Position numbers and translations under genes: made by a program. A stretch of 64,000 nt of DNA from Patella vulgata (Eukaryota > Mollusca > Gastropoda > Patellidae), in assembly GCF_932274485.2 (NCBI RefSeq), contig NC_065883.2:45726539-45790538 (forward strand). The letters are read 5' to 3'. Shown one piece after another: positions 32,822-43,225 of this stretch. Every line of letters starts with the position of its first letter. The stretch's first letter is position 1. The notes under the pieces were generated by a model. The model had not been told where the DNA came from. It saw only the letters and a list, made by a program, of their open reading frames with translations, and ran no database searches.

Positions 32822-35315
32822 TAGCTCGATTTTCGTTTTTCGTTTTTCGATATTGGTGAATAACGAAAAACGAGCTACATGTTATTCGATATTGGCGAAT
32901 AACGGAAAAAAGCTAGATGGTTTTTCGATCGTGTTTCGATATTCAAACTTGAATCTCAAAAAAGTAGATTTAATGGATGTACATCGACAGAATGTCTCCA
33001 AAACACATTTGATTAAATCAGTTTTGTTAAACGAACTAAATATATCGTAATAGATGATGCCTGAGCAGTGTATTCACATCAAATCTGCTCTTTCTCCTTG
33101 TTTTTTTATATTGGCGAATCTCGAAAAAGGAGCTACTCGTTTTTCAATATTCAGACTTGAATGTCAAAAATACAAATTTTAATCATGTATATCTACAGAA
33201 TGTCTCCAAAACACATTTGATTATATAAGTATTCTAAAACGAACTAAAAATATCATAAATTAGGATGCCTGAGCAGTGGATTCACATAAAACTGCTCTTT
33301 CTCCTTGTTTTTTGATATTGGCGAATCTCGAAAAACGAGCTACTCGTTTTTCGATATTCAAACTTGAATCTCAAAAAAGCAGATTTGATGGTTGTATATC
33401 TACAGAATTTCTCCAAAACACATTTGATTAAGTACGTTTTCTAAAACGAACTAAAGATATCATAAATGAGGATGCCTGAGCAGTGGATTCACATTAAACT
33501 GATATTTCTTCTTGTTTTTTTTTTTGATATTGGCGAATCTCGAAAAACGAGCTACTCGTTTTTCGATATTCAAACTTGAATCTCAAAAAAGTAGATTTAA
33601 TGGATGTACATCGACAGAATGTCTCCAAAACACATTTGATTAAATCACATAATGGATTCACATAAAACTGATATTTCTGCTTGTTTTTTAATATTGGCGA
33701 ATCTCGAAAAACGAGCTACTCGTTTTTCGATATTTAAACTTGAATTTCAAAAAAGTAGATTTAATGGATGTACATCGACAGAATGTCTCTAAACACATTT
33801 GATTAAATCAGTTTTGTAAAACGAACTAAATATATCGTAATAGAGGATGCCTGAGCAGTGTATTCACATAAAAACTGCTCTTTCTCCTTGTTTTTTGATA
33901 TTGGCGAATCTCGAAAAACGAGCTACTCGTTTTTCGATATTCAAACTAGAATCACAAAAAAGTAGATTTAATGGATGTACATCGACAGAATGTCTCTAAA
34001 ACACATTTGATTAAATCAGTTTTGTAAAACGAACTAAATATATCGTAATAGATGATGCCTGAGCAGTGTATTCTCATAAAAACTGCTCTTTCTCCTAGTT
34101 TTTTGATATTGGCGAATCTCGAAAAACGAGCTACTCGTTTTTCGATATTCAAACTTGAATCTCAAAACTGCAGATTTGATGGTTGTATATCTACAGAATT
34201 TCTCCAAAACACATTTGATTAAATACGTTTTCTAAAACGAACTAAAGATATCATAAATGAGGATGCCTGAGCAGTGGATTCACATAAAACTGATATTTCT
34301 CCTTGTTTTTTTTGATATTGGCGAATCTCGAAAAAAAAAGCAGATTTGAAGGATGTATATCTACAGAATGTTTCCAAAACAGATTTGATTAAATACTTTT
34401 TCTAAAACGAACTAAAGATATCATTAATGAGGATGCCTGAGCAGTGGATTCACATAAAACTGATATTTCTCCTTGTTTTTTGATATTGGCGAATCTCGAA
34501 AAACGAGCTACTTGTTTTTCGATATTCAAACTTGAATCTCAAAACAGCAGATTTGATGGTTGTATATCTACAGAATTTCTCCAAAACACATTTGATTAAA
34601 TACGTTTTCTAAAACGAACTAAAGATATCATAAATGAGGATGCCTGATCAGTGGATTCACATAAAACTGATATTTCTCCTTGTTTTTTGATATTGGCGAG
34701 TTTTTCGATATTCAAACTTGTATCTCAAAAAAGTAGATTTAATGGATGTACATCGACAGAATGTCTCCAAAACACATTTGATTAAATCAGTTTTGTTAAA
34801 CGAACTAAATATATCGTAATAGAGGATGCCTGAGCAGTGGATTCACATAAAACTGCTCTTTCTCCTTGGTTTTTTGATATTGGCGAATCTCGAAAAACGA
34901 GCTATTCGTTTTTCGATATTCAAACTTGAATCTCAAAAAAGCAGATTTGATGGTTGTATATCTACAGAATTTCTCCAAAACACATTTGATTAGATACGTT
35001 TTCTAAAACGAACTAAAGATATAATAAATGAGGATGCCTGAGCAGTGGATTCACATAAAACTTCTCTTTCTTCTTGTTTTTTTTTATATTGGCGAATCTC
35101 GAAAAACGAGCTACTCGTTTTTCGATATTCAAACTTGAATCTCAAAAAAGTAGATTTAATGGATGTACATCGACAGAATGTCTCCAAAACAGATTTGATT
35201 AAATCAATTTTGTTAAACGAACTAAATATATCGTAATAGAGGATGCCTGAGCAGTGGATTCACATAAAACTGATATTTCTCCTTGTTTTTTGATATTGGC
35301 GAATTTTCGATATTC
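32822..35315. repeat. Satellite array, about 210-bp period, with hairpin in each monomer
   Basis: About 12 monomers; ATATTGGCGAAT recurs at about 32,891, 33,107, 33,317, 33,527, 33,693, 33,899, 34,109, 34,317, 34,486, 34,690, 34,878, 35,088 and 35,297 (spacing mostly 204-216, some deleted to 166-188). Most monomers carry a perfect inverted repeat with 12-bp arms TCGAAAAACGAG around a CTA loop, and the segment GATGCCTGAGCAGTGGATTC. The array lies inside LINE copy 2. Confidence 0.9.
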
Positions 35316-35335
35316 AAGAAGGAGACATCAATTAA

Positions 35336-35910
35336 TTTTATTCTACAAAATCATAAACCATATCACTCCCTAATACTTATTTCAACTGATACAACCTAAT
35401 ATAAATTCGTATCGCCTACGAAACCAAATTAACATCCCAACATACTTCTGCAGAACTTTTTTATTTCTTCTTCTTTTATACCATCTATAATTCGAGAATG
35501 GAATCTACTCGATCTTTCTACTAGAAACTTACCTACTTCATCTTCTTTTAAATCTAAACTCGGCTACCTTGATCAAACTATACCTTCATCATACTACTTT
35601 GGCAGCAGGAAAAATCAAATTCACCATTCTCGCCTTCGACTCGCTTGCAGTGATTTAAACGGACATCGTTTTCTCAGGCATATTTCTGACAGCCCTACAT
35701 GCGATTGTGGTCACGCCTTTGAAGACTCTGAACATTTTCTTTTAATTTGTCCCTTACGTTCAGATGCACGATCTGCGACAATATCAAAACTTCCAAATCT
35801 TTATCAAAATTCTCAAGATTTATTATTCGGAACTGAAGACAGAAACAATTCTGATGAAATTTTTTCGGCAGTACATAACTTCATCGACATCTCCCAAAGA
35901 TTTTGAAATT
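35336..35910 (+). pseudogene. LINE copy 2 ORF2: C-terminal domain
   Basis: Frames read YRLRN, then IPSIIREWNLLDLSTRNLPT, then HISDSPTCDCGHAFEDSEHF and LLICPLRSDAR, ending with FIDISQRF before a stop. The CxCG...E..EHFLL.CP motif is the Cys/His C-terminal signature shared with LINE copies 1, 3 and 4. About 20 codons expected between GTSH and the first recognisable block here are missing at the satellite junction. Confidence 0.8.
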
Positions 35911-36139
35911 TCCGTATGTAAATTTATGAAATATAAACATTCTGATTGTGGTTTGTACATGTCGTGTATATAGAGTATATAGCCATCTTATAATTCAATC
36001 GTTCCTCTACTTTTCTTTACTTTACTTTACTTTTCATTATATATTTATGTTTGTACTTTTATGGAGAGTGGGCCTATAGGCTTCTGCCTGTTCTCCAATC
36101 CAGTGTCTGTGAATAAATATTGTTTAGAAAAAAAAAAAT

Positions 36140-37080
36140 ATATCACAACAGGTGTCACGGGCATGGCACTCTAGTCAATCCAGGATAATTCTGACTGCAC
36201 ATGCCAACCATCGACATATACCTATGTTCGATTAGAAGTGTTCACTTACTTAGATTCTGACTATGTTCTTAGTTTCGGGACCCCATTTTTATAATGATGT
36301 TTTAAGCCTATATATGTCATCTTCTCCTTCAGTAGATTTCAATATGGAATGTATGTTGCCTCCTGATTTTCAATACCTTTCCATTAAAATGTCCAAATGT
36401 TTCTATTCACTGTTCGGCTTCTAAATACAGATGGGAATTATTGCGGTCTAATTCCTAAAATATTTTTGACCAAAATAACCTATTTGGCACCATCCAAGGG
36501 AGAAAAGGTGATAATCAGCGGTCATTTAAAGATAGTAGACAGCGAAGAGACGCACCCGTCGAACAATGCCATACTTAACATTTCTATATTTCTATACATA
36601 TAACATTCCATTCCAACAATTGTTAATTTGAAAGATATCATGATAATCAATTTTAGCATGTGTAGCAATGCCACTGAATCATCTACAACCCCCATGTCCT
36701 TAAAACCTTTAACACGCGAGAACATGTAAATCCCTTAGAAACACTTCAATTACTTCAAGCCACGGGCGACGTAACTGTTTGTGATTGGTTGTCCGGTTCT
36801 CCACGGAACATTTCCAGCCACGAGAACGTATTGGAGATGCTACTGCGAACCCCCCCGCATATGTTTCATTTCAGTACTATATCATATTCATATAAATTTA
36901 TTATGTGTAAATTTCATTGGACATTCGTGAAACTCGTCCCTTAGTTAAGTCAAAAGTGGTCTAACAGATGCGCTTTAGATCATAACGTATGTCACAGAGT
37001 TAAGTGGCGTGGTTTCCATTACAAGCTTGTAGGTAACATGGTCTAGTGTTGTCTGTCCAATTTCACGGATTCTCTATTCT
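36140..37080. other. No gene recognised
   Basis: Sequence following the LINE copy 2 poly(A). Only short chance frames; a C-run lies near 36,850. No repeat or coding pattern is supported. Confidence 0.4.
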
Positions 37081-37084
37081 CGCG

Positions 37085-37395
37085 CACGCGAATTATTGAA
37101 ACTGTATCATATGTCAGTCCCAAAATTACCTAGTTTGTGTCGAGTGGACCTTAAACCTCATTTCTCTCTCAAGTTAAAATAATCCTTGATGATGACTGAA
37201 TAGAATATATAAACTTTGTAAAGATTACCAAACATATGCATCATCATATGTCTGTCCCAAAATGACCTAGTTTGTGACCAGTGGACGTTAAACCCATTTT
37301 TTGTTCTCCCTCTCAAGTCTAAATCATCCTTGCTATAGATTAAATGGAATATATTAAATTTGTAAAGATGTCCATACATATTCTTCATCTGGAGT
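37085..37395. repeat. About 138-bp repeat, two diverged copies
   Basis: Two copies (from about 37,108 and 37,247) share CATATGTC-GTCCCAAAAT-ACCTAG, TTTGTG, AGTGGAC-TTAAACC and CTCTCAAGT blocks. The same motif occurs at about 42,376-42,475 and 50,746-50,825. Confidence 0.65.
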
Positions 37396-38109
37396 ATTGA
37401 TAAAAGGAACATTTTATCCCAATTTTTGGTGTTTTTAATTTATTTCTCCTTTCTTTTATTACGCCTGCACAGGTCAATTTTTATTTTTTAATTCGTCAGT
37501 AGGAAGGTTGCTAGTTGTGGTTGCATATTTCCAAGATGACGGCCATTTTTGGCGGGAAAATGGGATGATGCGCTAATGTTGATTAAGAAATCGTCTTTGG
37601 TATAAGGATAAGTTTTTGGGACTCAGATTCCATTTCTGCCAATTACAACCGTGTAAAATGATCACAAGTTTACCTATTTTGCATATTTCCAAGATGACGG
37701 CCATTTTTTGCGGGAAAATGGGACGATGCACTGATATTGATTAAGTAGTCATCTATGGTATCAGGATAGATGTTTTCGGGGTGCAGTTTCCATTTCTGCC
37801 GTATACAACTGTGTAAAATGATCACATATTTAGAATATTTCCAATATGGCTGCCATTTGTGACGGGAAAATGGGACGATGTGCTGATTTTGATTAAGTAG
37901 TCGGGTTTTTGTGCAATATATGTTTTCGGCGGCAGTTCGATTTCTGCCATTTACATCTTCGTGAAATGATGGGATGTTCATCCATTCAGCATATTTCTAG
38001 GATGGCCGCCGTTTGTGGCAGGACATTTTCTAAACACATTACAGAAAAGGTTTCTGAATCCATTCTGCTATGTATAAGCTTATATAGCATGTTCCTGAAT
38101 GTCAGTATC

Positions 38110-38511
38110 AGGAACATAGCACATTTATTTGTTCGATCGCGTTTTAGTAGTTGGACTCCAATCTGATTTTAAGACTTGGTGGCTTCATCGAGTTATAGAT
38201 ACAAAATTAACGATGGTTAAAAATGTTAAACTTTTGAAACGGTAATTAATAAATTAAAAAGTAGAACAGAAATGTATATATTTTAAAGCTGTATACAAAG
38301 AAATAAACATAGGAACATAGCACATTTATTTGTTCGACCGCGTTTTAGTAGTTGGACTCCAATCTGATTTTAAGACTTGGTGGCTTCATCGAGTTATAGA
38401 TACAAAATTAACGATGGTTAAAAATGTTAAACTTTTGAAACGGTAATTAATAAATTAAAAAGTAGAACAGAAATGTATATTATAAAGCTGTATACAAAGA
38501 AATAAAAACAA
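38110..38511. repeat. 201-bp tandem duplication
   Basis: Two nearly identical adjacent copies (38,110-38,310 and 38,311-38,511), each beginning AGGAACATAGCACATTTATT. Recent duplication inside the foldback-like element. Confidence 0.9.
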
Positions 38512-38639
38512 GGACTGCAAATGAAATAGTAATACTTGCTATAAGAAACCTTTGTGGCATAGATTATATTATTATCAACTGGCCCCGAGCTGCGTGTGGA
38601 AGGAGTTGTTCAGAGGAATACTGTCACGTTGGAAAAACA

Positions 38640-38860
38640 AACTATATCACTACTTAAACTACGACATGCAAGTCATTTATGCCATTTCTGCCATCACCAT
38701 TGAAAGAACTGGTGGCCGTGATGTCAAAGTGGCCGGCAACGTTGTTGTGTAGATGGTGACATACTTTATGTTTCCAACTCAACAGCATTCCACATGCCCG
38801 TTCCACATTCAGCTTGGAAGTCAGTTGATAACTTAATATATGCCATAAGGGCTTCTAAGC
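38640..38860 (-). pseudogene. Possible Harbinger-type transposase trace
   Basis: On the minus strand about 38,730-38,830 reads SKLNVERACGMLLSWKHKV, reminiscent of the vE-aFG-Lk-rW block around the last catalytic Glu of PIF/Harbinger (HARBI1-like) transposases. No other domain is visible, so this is only a hint that the foldback-like element once carried such a gene. Confidence 0.25.
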
Positions 38861-39789
38861 GTGTATTTCACTTACAGCCACGTCCCCACCACCTTTAACC
38901 ACGTTGCCGCCAGGCTGAAACGAAGCTCCTGGCCGCATGCTTGCTACGCTGTTACGGCCTTTGACTGGAGCGCTTGGTGTGGTCGTAGCATGAGCATGAT
39001 GGGCGCGTGTCAATTTCCTGCCACGCTTATTGGCGCAAGCCCCAAGCTGCCGTTACGCTCTCTATGCCTTCATGTCAGGAGACCAAGTGAAAAGGAAAAT
39101 CGATTTCAGCTCAGTGGTCATCTCGGATAGGGAATTTTCGTGGTTGGATAATATACGACACAGTACCGGCTTTCAGGAATGTGCTACAAGCTAATAGCCT
39201 ACGTAGCAGAATTAGACTCAGAAACCTGTAAATAACAACAAGTAACTAAATGATAATAATGTGTTTAGAAAACGTCCCGCCATCTTGCAAATATGCGAAA
39301 TTGGTGAACTTACGTCATTTTACGCAGTTGTATATGGCAGAAATCGAATCTGCGCCCCAAAAACATATATATTGACAAAAAATACAACTATTTAATCGAA
39401 ATCAGCATATCGTACGATTTTTCCGACACAAGTGGCAGCAATAATGTAAATATGATATATGTGAACATATGATCATTTTACAAGGTTGTAAATGTCAGGA
39501 ATGGATTCTACCTCCCCGTAAACATATATATTGACACCAAACACTACTACTTAATCAAAATCTGCACATCGTCTCATTTTCTTGTCAAAAATGGCGCCAT
39601 CTTGGAAATATGCTAAGTATCTGAACATGTGATCATTTTACAAGGTTGTAAATGTCAGGAATGGAATCTGTGACCCAGAAAACATATATATTGACACAAA
39701 ACACTACTACTTAATCTGAATCAGCACAAGGTCCGATTTTCCTGTCAAAAATGGTCGCCATCTTAGAAATAACTTCGTGAAATGATGGG

Positions 39790-40194
39790 AAAAAATCTGA
39801 AATATAGTCATGACCCCTGTCAATCTTAAAACATTGCCAAATCACAGTTAATTGTGGCAGTATATTAGACTCAAAATTCTAACATGCTATCGTCTAATTT
39901 CTATTCATGTAATTTCTAACTTCTATTCATGTAATTTCTAAATTATTTCATCTTATTTCTATTATTTAGATGGAAATGCCTTCTTCATTGAGGCTTTACA
40001 TGTTAAGCATGGAAGTCAAACAAATTTAGAATTTTGAGACTTCTACTTAGCAACCATCATTATGACGTCGTTTGGTGTCGCCACCGTGTGATTGGGACCA
40101 TTATGTTGATACCAACGACTCGCTCTTCTTCAGGTTGAATGGTTTGGCGGAGTGTTGAAATTGGAAACAACGTGACATGGTTTGCAAATTGAAA
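39790..40194. other. No gene recognised
   Basis: AT-rich interval with a short direct repeat (TTCTATTCATGTAATTTCTA, twice near 39,900-39,940), ending at Tc1 copy C. Confidence 0.4.
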
Positions 40195-40492
40195 TACTAC
40201 TATTCAAAAAAAGTAGGGGATATTTGATTTTGGGGTCATAATACTAAAATATGCAAATGACTACGAAAAAAGTCACTATAGAACCTAACAGAAGAAACAT
40301 TTCCAGTTACATGTGACGCCCAAACGCACCAATAGCTACCGCATGGAATGCAGGTGATGCTTGGGATCATCATGGGGGTCCAACCCAAGATTTGCACGAC
40401 TCTGACTTTGAATGTTACAGTCAGTGTGGCATTGAATTCCAGGGTGGAAACATCAGTTTAATTGTTTTAGTGACCAGAAAACAAATTTTGAT

Positions 40493-41957
40493 ATGCGTCG
40501 GCTTACCCAAAATGAAAGGTTACGTGCCCTTGGCATGCTACAGATCGGCACAACACAGGCGGTTGTGGCGCGGACGATGAATGTTTCTCAGTCTGTCATA
40601 AGCAGGCTATGGTCCAGATACCGTGATACACAATCTGTACAGGACAGACCACGCTCAGGTCGACCAAGGGCGACAACTCAAGCCCAGGATCGATTTATCC
40701 GTACCTTGGCCTTGAGAAATCGTGTCATCACAGCAAATCAGATCAGCGCTCGTCTTCAAACAGACACTGGTGTGAGAGTGAGTGGCCAGACGATTCGGAA
40801 TCGACTGCATAGGGGTCACCTTCGCGCCCGACGTCCTCGCGTGATCCCTTGTTTGAGAGATCATCACATTCAGGCAAGACGTCGTTGGTGTAGGGATCGT
40901 CAACACTGGGATAATCGACGCTGGAGCAATGTGATGTTTTCAGATGAGTCAAGGTTCACTGTTGATTTTTTGGACAGACGTAGGAGGGTGTGGCGTCGTC
41001 GAAACGAGCGCTTCCAAGACGTTAACGTCATCAGACATGATCGATTTGGGGGTGGTTCTGTTATGGTGTGGGGAGGCATCACTGTTGCTGGAAGAACGGC
41101 TTTACATGTTGTTGCAGGGCGTGTAAGCCCAGGATCGATTTATCCGTACCTTGGCCTTGAGAAATCGTGTCATCACAGCAAATCAGATCAGCGCTCGTCT
41201 TCAAACAGACACTGGTGTGAGAGTGAGTGGCCAGACGATTCGGAATCGACTGCATAGGGGTCACCTTCGCGCCCGACGTCCTCGCGTGATCCCTTGTTTG
41301 AGAGATCATCACATTCAGGCAAGACGTCGTTGGTGTAGGGATCGTCAACACTGGGATAATCGACGCTGGAGCAATGTGATGTTTTCAGATGAGTCAAGGT
41401 TCACTGTTGATTTTTTGGACAGACGTAGGAGGGTGTGGCGTCGTCGAAACGAGCGCTTCCAAGACGTTAACGTCATCAGACATGATCGATTTGGGGGTGG
41501 TTCTGTTATGGTGTGGGGAGGCATCACTGTTGCTGGAAGAACGGCTTTACATGTTGTTGCAGGGCGTGTTACAGGCCAGTACTACCGGGACAACATCTTG
41601 GCAGTCCATGTTGTGCCGTTCGCACGACGTCATGGCCGCCGTTTCATCTTCCAGGATGACAACGCAAGATGTCACAGGGCCAGGATCGTTACAGGTTACC
41701 TCCAACAACAGAACATCACCACATTACCTTGGCCAGCACTGAGTCCCGACCTCTCCCCCATCGAGCATGTCTGGGACATGCTTGGACAGAGGTTACGTCA
41801 ACGTCAACAACGTCCTGCCAATGTCCAAGAACTTGCTGCTGCGTTGCAACAGGAATGGGACAATCTGGACCAAAATGACCTTAGACGTCTCATTAGGAGT
41901 ATGCCACGTCGGATCAATGCTTGTTTGGCAAACAGAGGAGGATTTAACCGTTACTGA
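40493..41957 (+). pseudogene. Tc1 transposase, copy C (disrupted by duplication)
   Basis: It begins MRRLTQNERLRALGML and is collinear with copy B to HVVAGRV (about 41,124). There the sequence jumps back to the AQDRFIR segment and repeats residues covering the second helix-turn-helix, linker and first Asp box, then runs to the GGFNRY end by 41,957. The duplication is 445 bp (not a multiple of three), so it shifts the frame. Two overlapping open pieces, 254 and 268 aa, result. Apart from this it is nearly identical to copy B. Confidence 0.92.
40680..41569 (+). repeat. 445-bp tandem duplication within copy C
   Basis: 40,680-41,124 and 41,125-41,569 are virtually identical. The junction reads GGGCGTGT then AAGCCCAGG; in copy B the same point continues TACAGGCCAG. 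Confidence 0.92.
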
Positions 41958-42176
41958 CTTGGTTGTGATGCTGTGGTAACTTTGCTGTTTGACCCCGGGT
42001 ATCATTTTACCCTTATAATGGTCAGTCTGTGCCTTACTTAGTCTAACGATCATTTGGAATAAATCGATGAATGTGAACTTCATTTCATTTTGTCATTTGT
42101 TTCTTCGTCAGTTTCATTAGGTGACTTTAATAACACTTAAAAATCAAATATCCCCTACTTTTTTTGAATAGTATAT

Positions 42177-42480
42177 TTCAAATATAAGCTGAACCGCAAA
42201 TGTTGTTTAGCTTGTATTTGAAATAGTATTTGCCAACCATATCACGTTCAATGTTGTTTTCAATTTCAGCATCGATTATCGGTTCGGCGGTTGTACTTGA
42301 CAAGGAGTAGTGTGGCCTGTCCAACCTCGTTGGTTTTCTCCGGGTCCTCCTGGTTGCTTCCACTGCTAGACCCCTCCTCGCAAGCGAATTATTGAAATAA
42401 AATTGAACCATATGTTAGTAACGAAATGGTCTAGTTTGTGTCGAGTAGTCGTTGAACAGCCTTTGGCAGTGCACTTATTA
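42177..42480. other. Short hairpin and dispersed repeat motif
   Basis: TTTCAAATATAAGCT (about 42,177-42,191) pairs imperfectly with AGCTTGTATTTGAAA (about 42,210-42,224). At 42,376-42,475 lies a CGCAAGCGAATTATTGAA ... CTAGTTTGTGTCGAGTAG motif related to 37,085 and 50,750. No gene. Confidence 0.5.
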
Positions 42481-42489
42481 AAATAAAGA

Positions 42490-42802
42490 GATTTTATTCG
42501 GGAAAGAAATAGTTCTTTATCTTACATATTGTTAAAAATCGTAATGTCTGTGAATAGAAAACACTATACAGCGTGGTATCTGGTATGTTACTATAAATTG
42601 ACGGGTATTTTACTACTTCAAAACCAAATTTGTCCGTTTTGTCAAAAATACCGACATTAAATTTATTGTTAATTATGTTAATGTCCAGGTCAAGAACAAA
42701 TACATTTATTATGCCGGAATTTTCTTTATTTAATATTAATTCTTGGGGATATATGTCATTTTTATATTTGTTCAAATTTCCGTTGTCATTAATGGGTGTT
42801 GG
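42490..42802 (-). pseudogene. Naiad-like PLE: late RT motifs
   Basis: Open frame containing NDIYPQELILNKEN, VFVLDLDINI, NKFNVGIFDKTDKFGFEVV and PSIYSNIPDTTLYSVFYSQT. The YP.EL.L..E, LDLDI and SNIP...YSV..SQ blocks follow the catalytic box in a family of invertebrate RTs that I associate with PLEs. It lies just past the 3' end of LINE copy 3. Confidence 0.65.
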
Positions 42803-43225
42803 TTTAAACAGTATTTATTTCGAGAATATTATACAATGTAAAAGGCATAAATAATAGGATACAAAAACAAGCCGAGTAGGCTTTAATTAATTTGCTTCCT
42901 TCTGGTTTGGGTGTATTACCTTGTAAACATCAAAGGAATGCTAATCCAATTCCATCATCAGGTGGGGTCCTCCTTCTTTGGCTGTTTCGGCGCTAATCCA
43001 CAACAACCTCCATATAAAAAATAAATAAGAAATAAATAAATAAATAAGTAAATAAATTCCTCACCCCAATGTTGTATTTTACGGAGTAAACCGTTTTGTA
43101 TCTTTAATATATTTGTAAACACTTTTAAAGATATCGCTGTTGACGTCTGGAGATAATTCGGCATTACCATAGAGTAGGCAAGTAATATTTCTAAAATACA
43201 TTGGTAATAAATGAATGGTATTATT

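Larger units (their letters stand above)
30120..36139 (+). mobile_element. CR1/L2-like LINE copy 2, split by a satellite array
   Basis: Plus-strand LINE. Order: hydrophobic stretch and canonical 2A motif (30,222-30,260), endonuclease (30,264-30,900), linker, RT (31,500-32,560), thumb (to about 32,815), then a 2.5-kb satellite array (32,822-35,315), then the C-terminal Cys-rich domain (35,336-35,910), a hairpin-like 3' UTR, GAATAAATATTGTTTAG and a poly(A) run at about 36,127-36,138. The endonuclease and RT contain several frame breaks. No ORF1 is recognised upstream, so it is probably 5'-truncated or its ORF1 is eroded. Confidence 0.85.
37524..39772. mobile_element. Foldback-like element with arms made of tandem subrepeats
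   Basis: Left arm 37,524-38,042 and right arm about 39,258-39,772 are inverted copies. Each consists of 3-4 diverged tandem copies of a ~155-bp unit bearing ATATTTCCAAGATG-CGGCCAT, ATGGGA-GATG and TTCTGCC-TTACA-C-GTGTAAAATGATCACA-type blocks. The inner edges match through TGTGTTTAGAAAA. Inverted arms built from tandem subrepeats are the hallmark of foldback elements. The 1.2-kb centre holds a 201-bp duplication and a G+C-richer region (38,860-39,140). Confidence 0.7.
40197..42173 (+). mobile_element. Tc1-type DNA transposon, family 1, copy C (internally duplicated)
   Basis: The same element as copies A, B and D in opposite orientation, 1.98 kb because of a 445-bp internal tandem duplication. 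Inverted ends are present; the left end has an extra base before TACTATTC. The flanking TA (40,195-40,196 and 42,174-42,175) is consistent with a target duplication. The flanks ATTGAAA and TTTCAAAT are themselves complementary. Confidence 0.88.

Noticed and set aside
36140-37080. Possible host exon in the interval after LINE copy 2
   Set aside because: No long frame, no conserved domain and no convincing splice-site pair.
38552-39130. Plus-strand ORFs in the foldback-like centre (66 aa and 89 aa) as host genes
   Set aside because: Short, without recognisable domains, and enclosed by inverted repeat arms.
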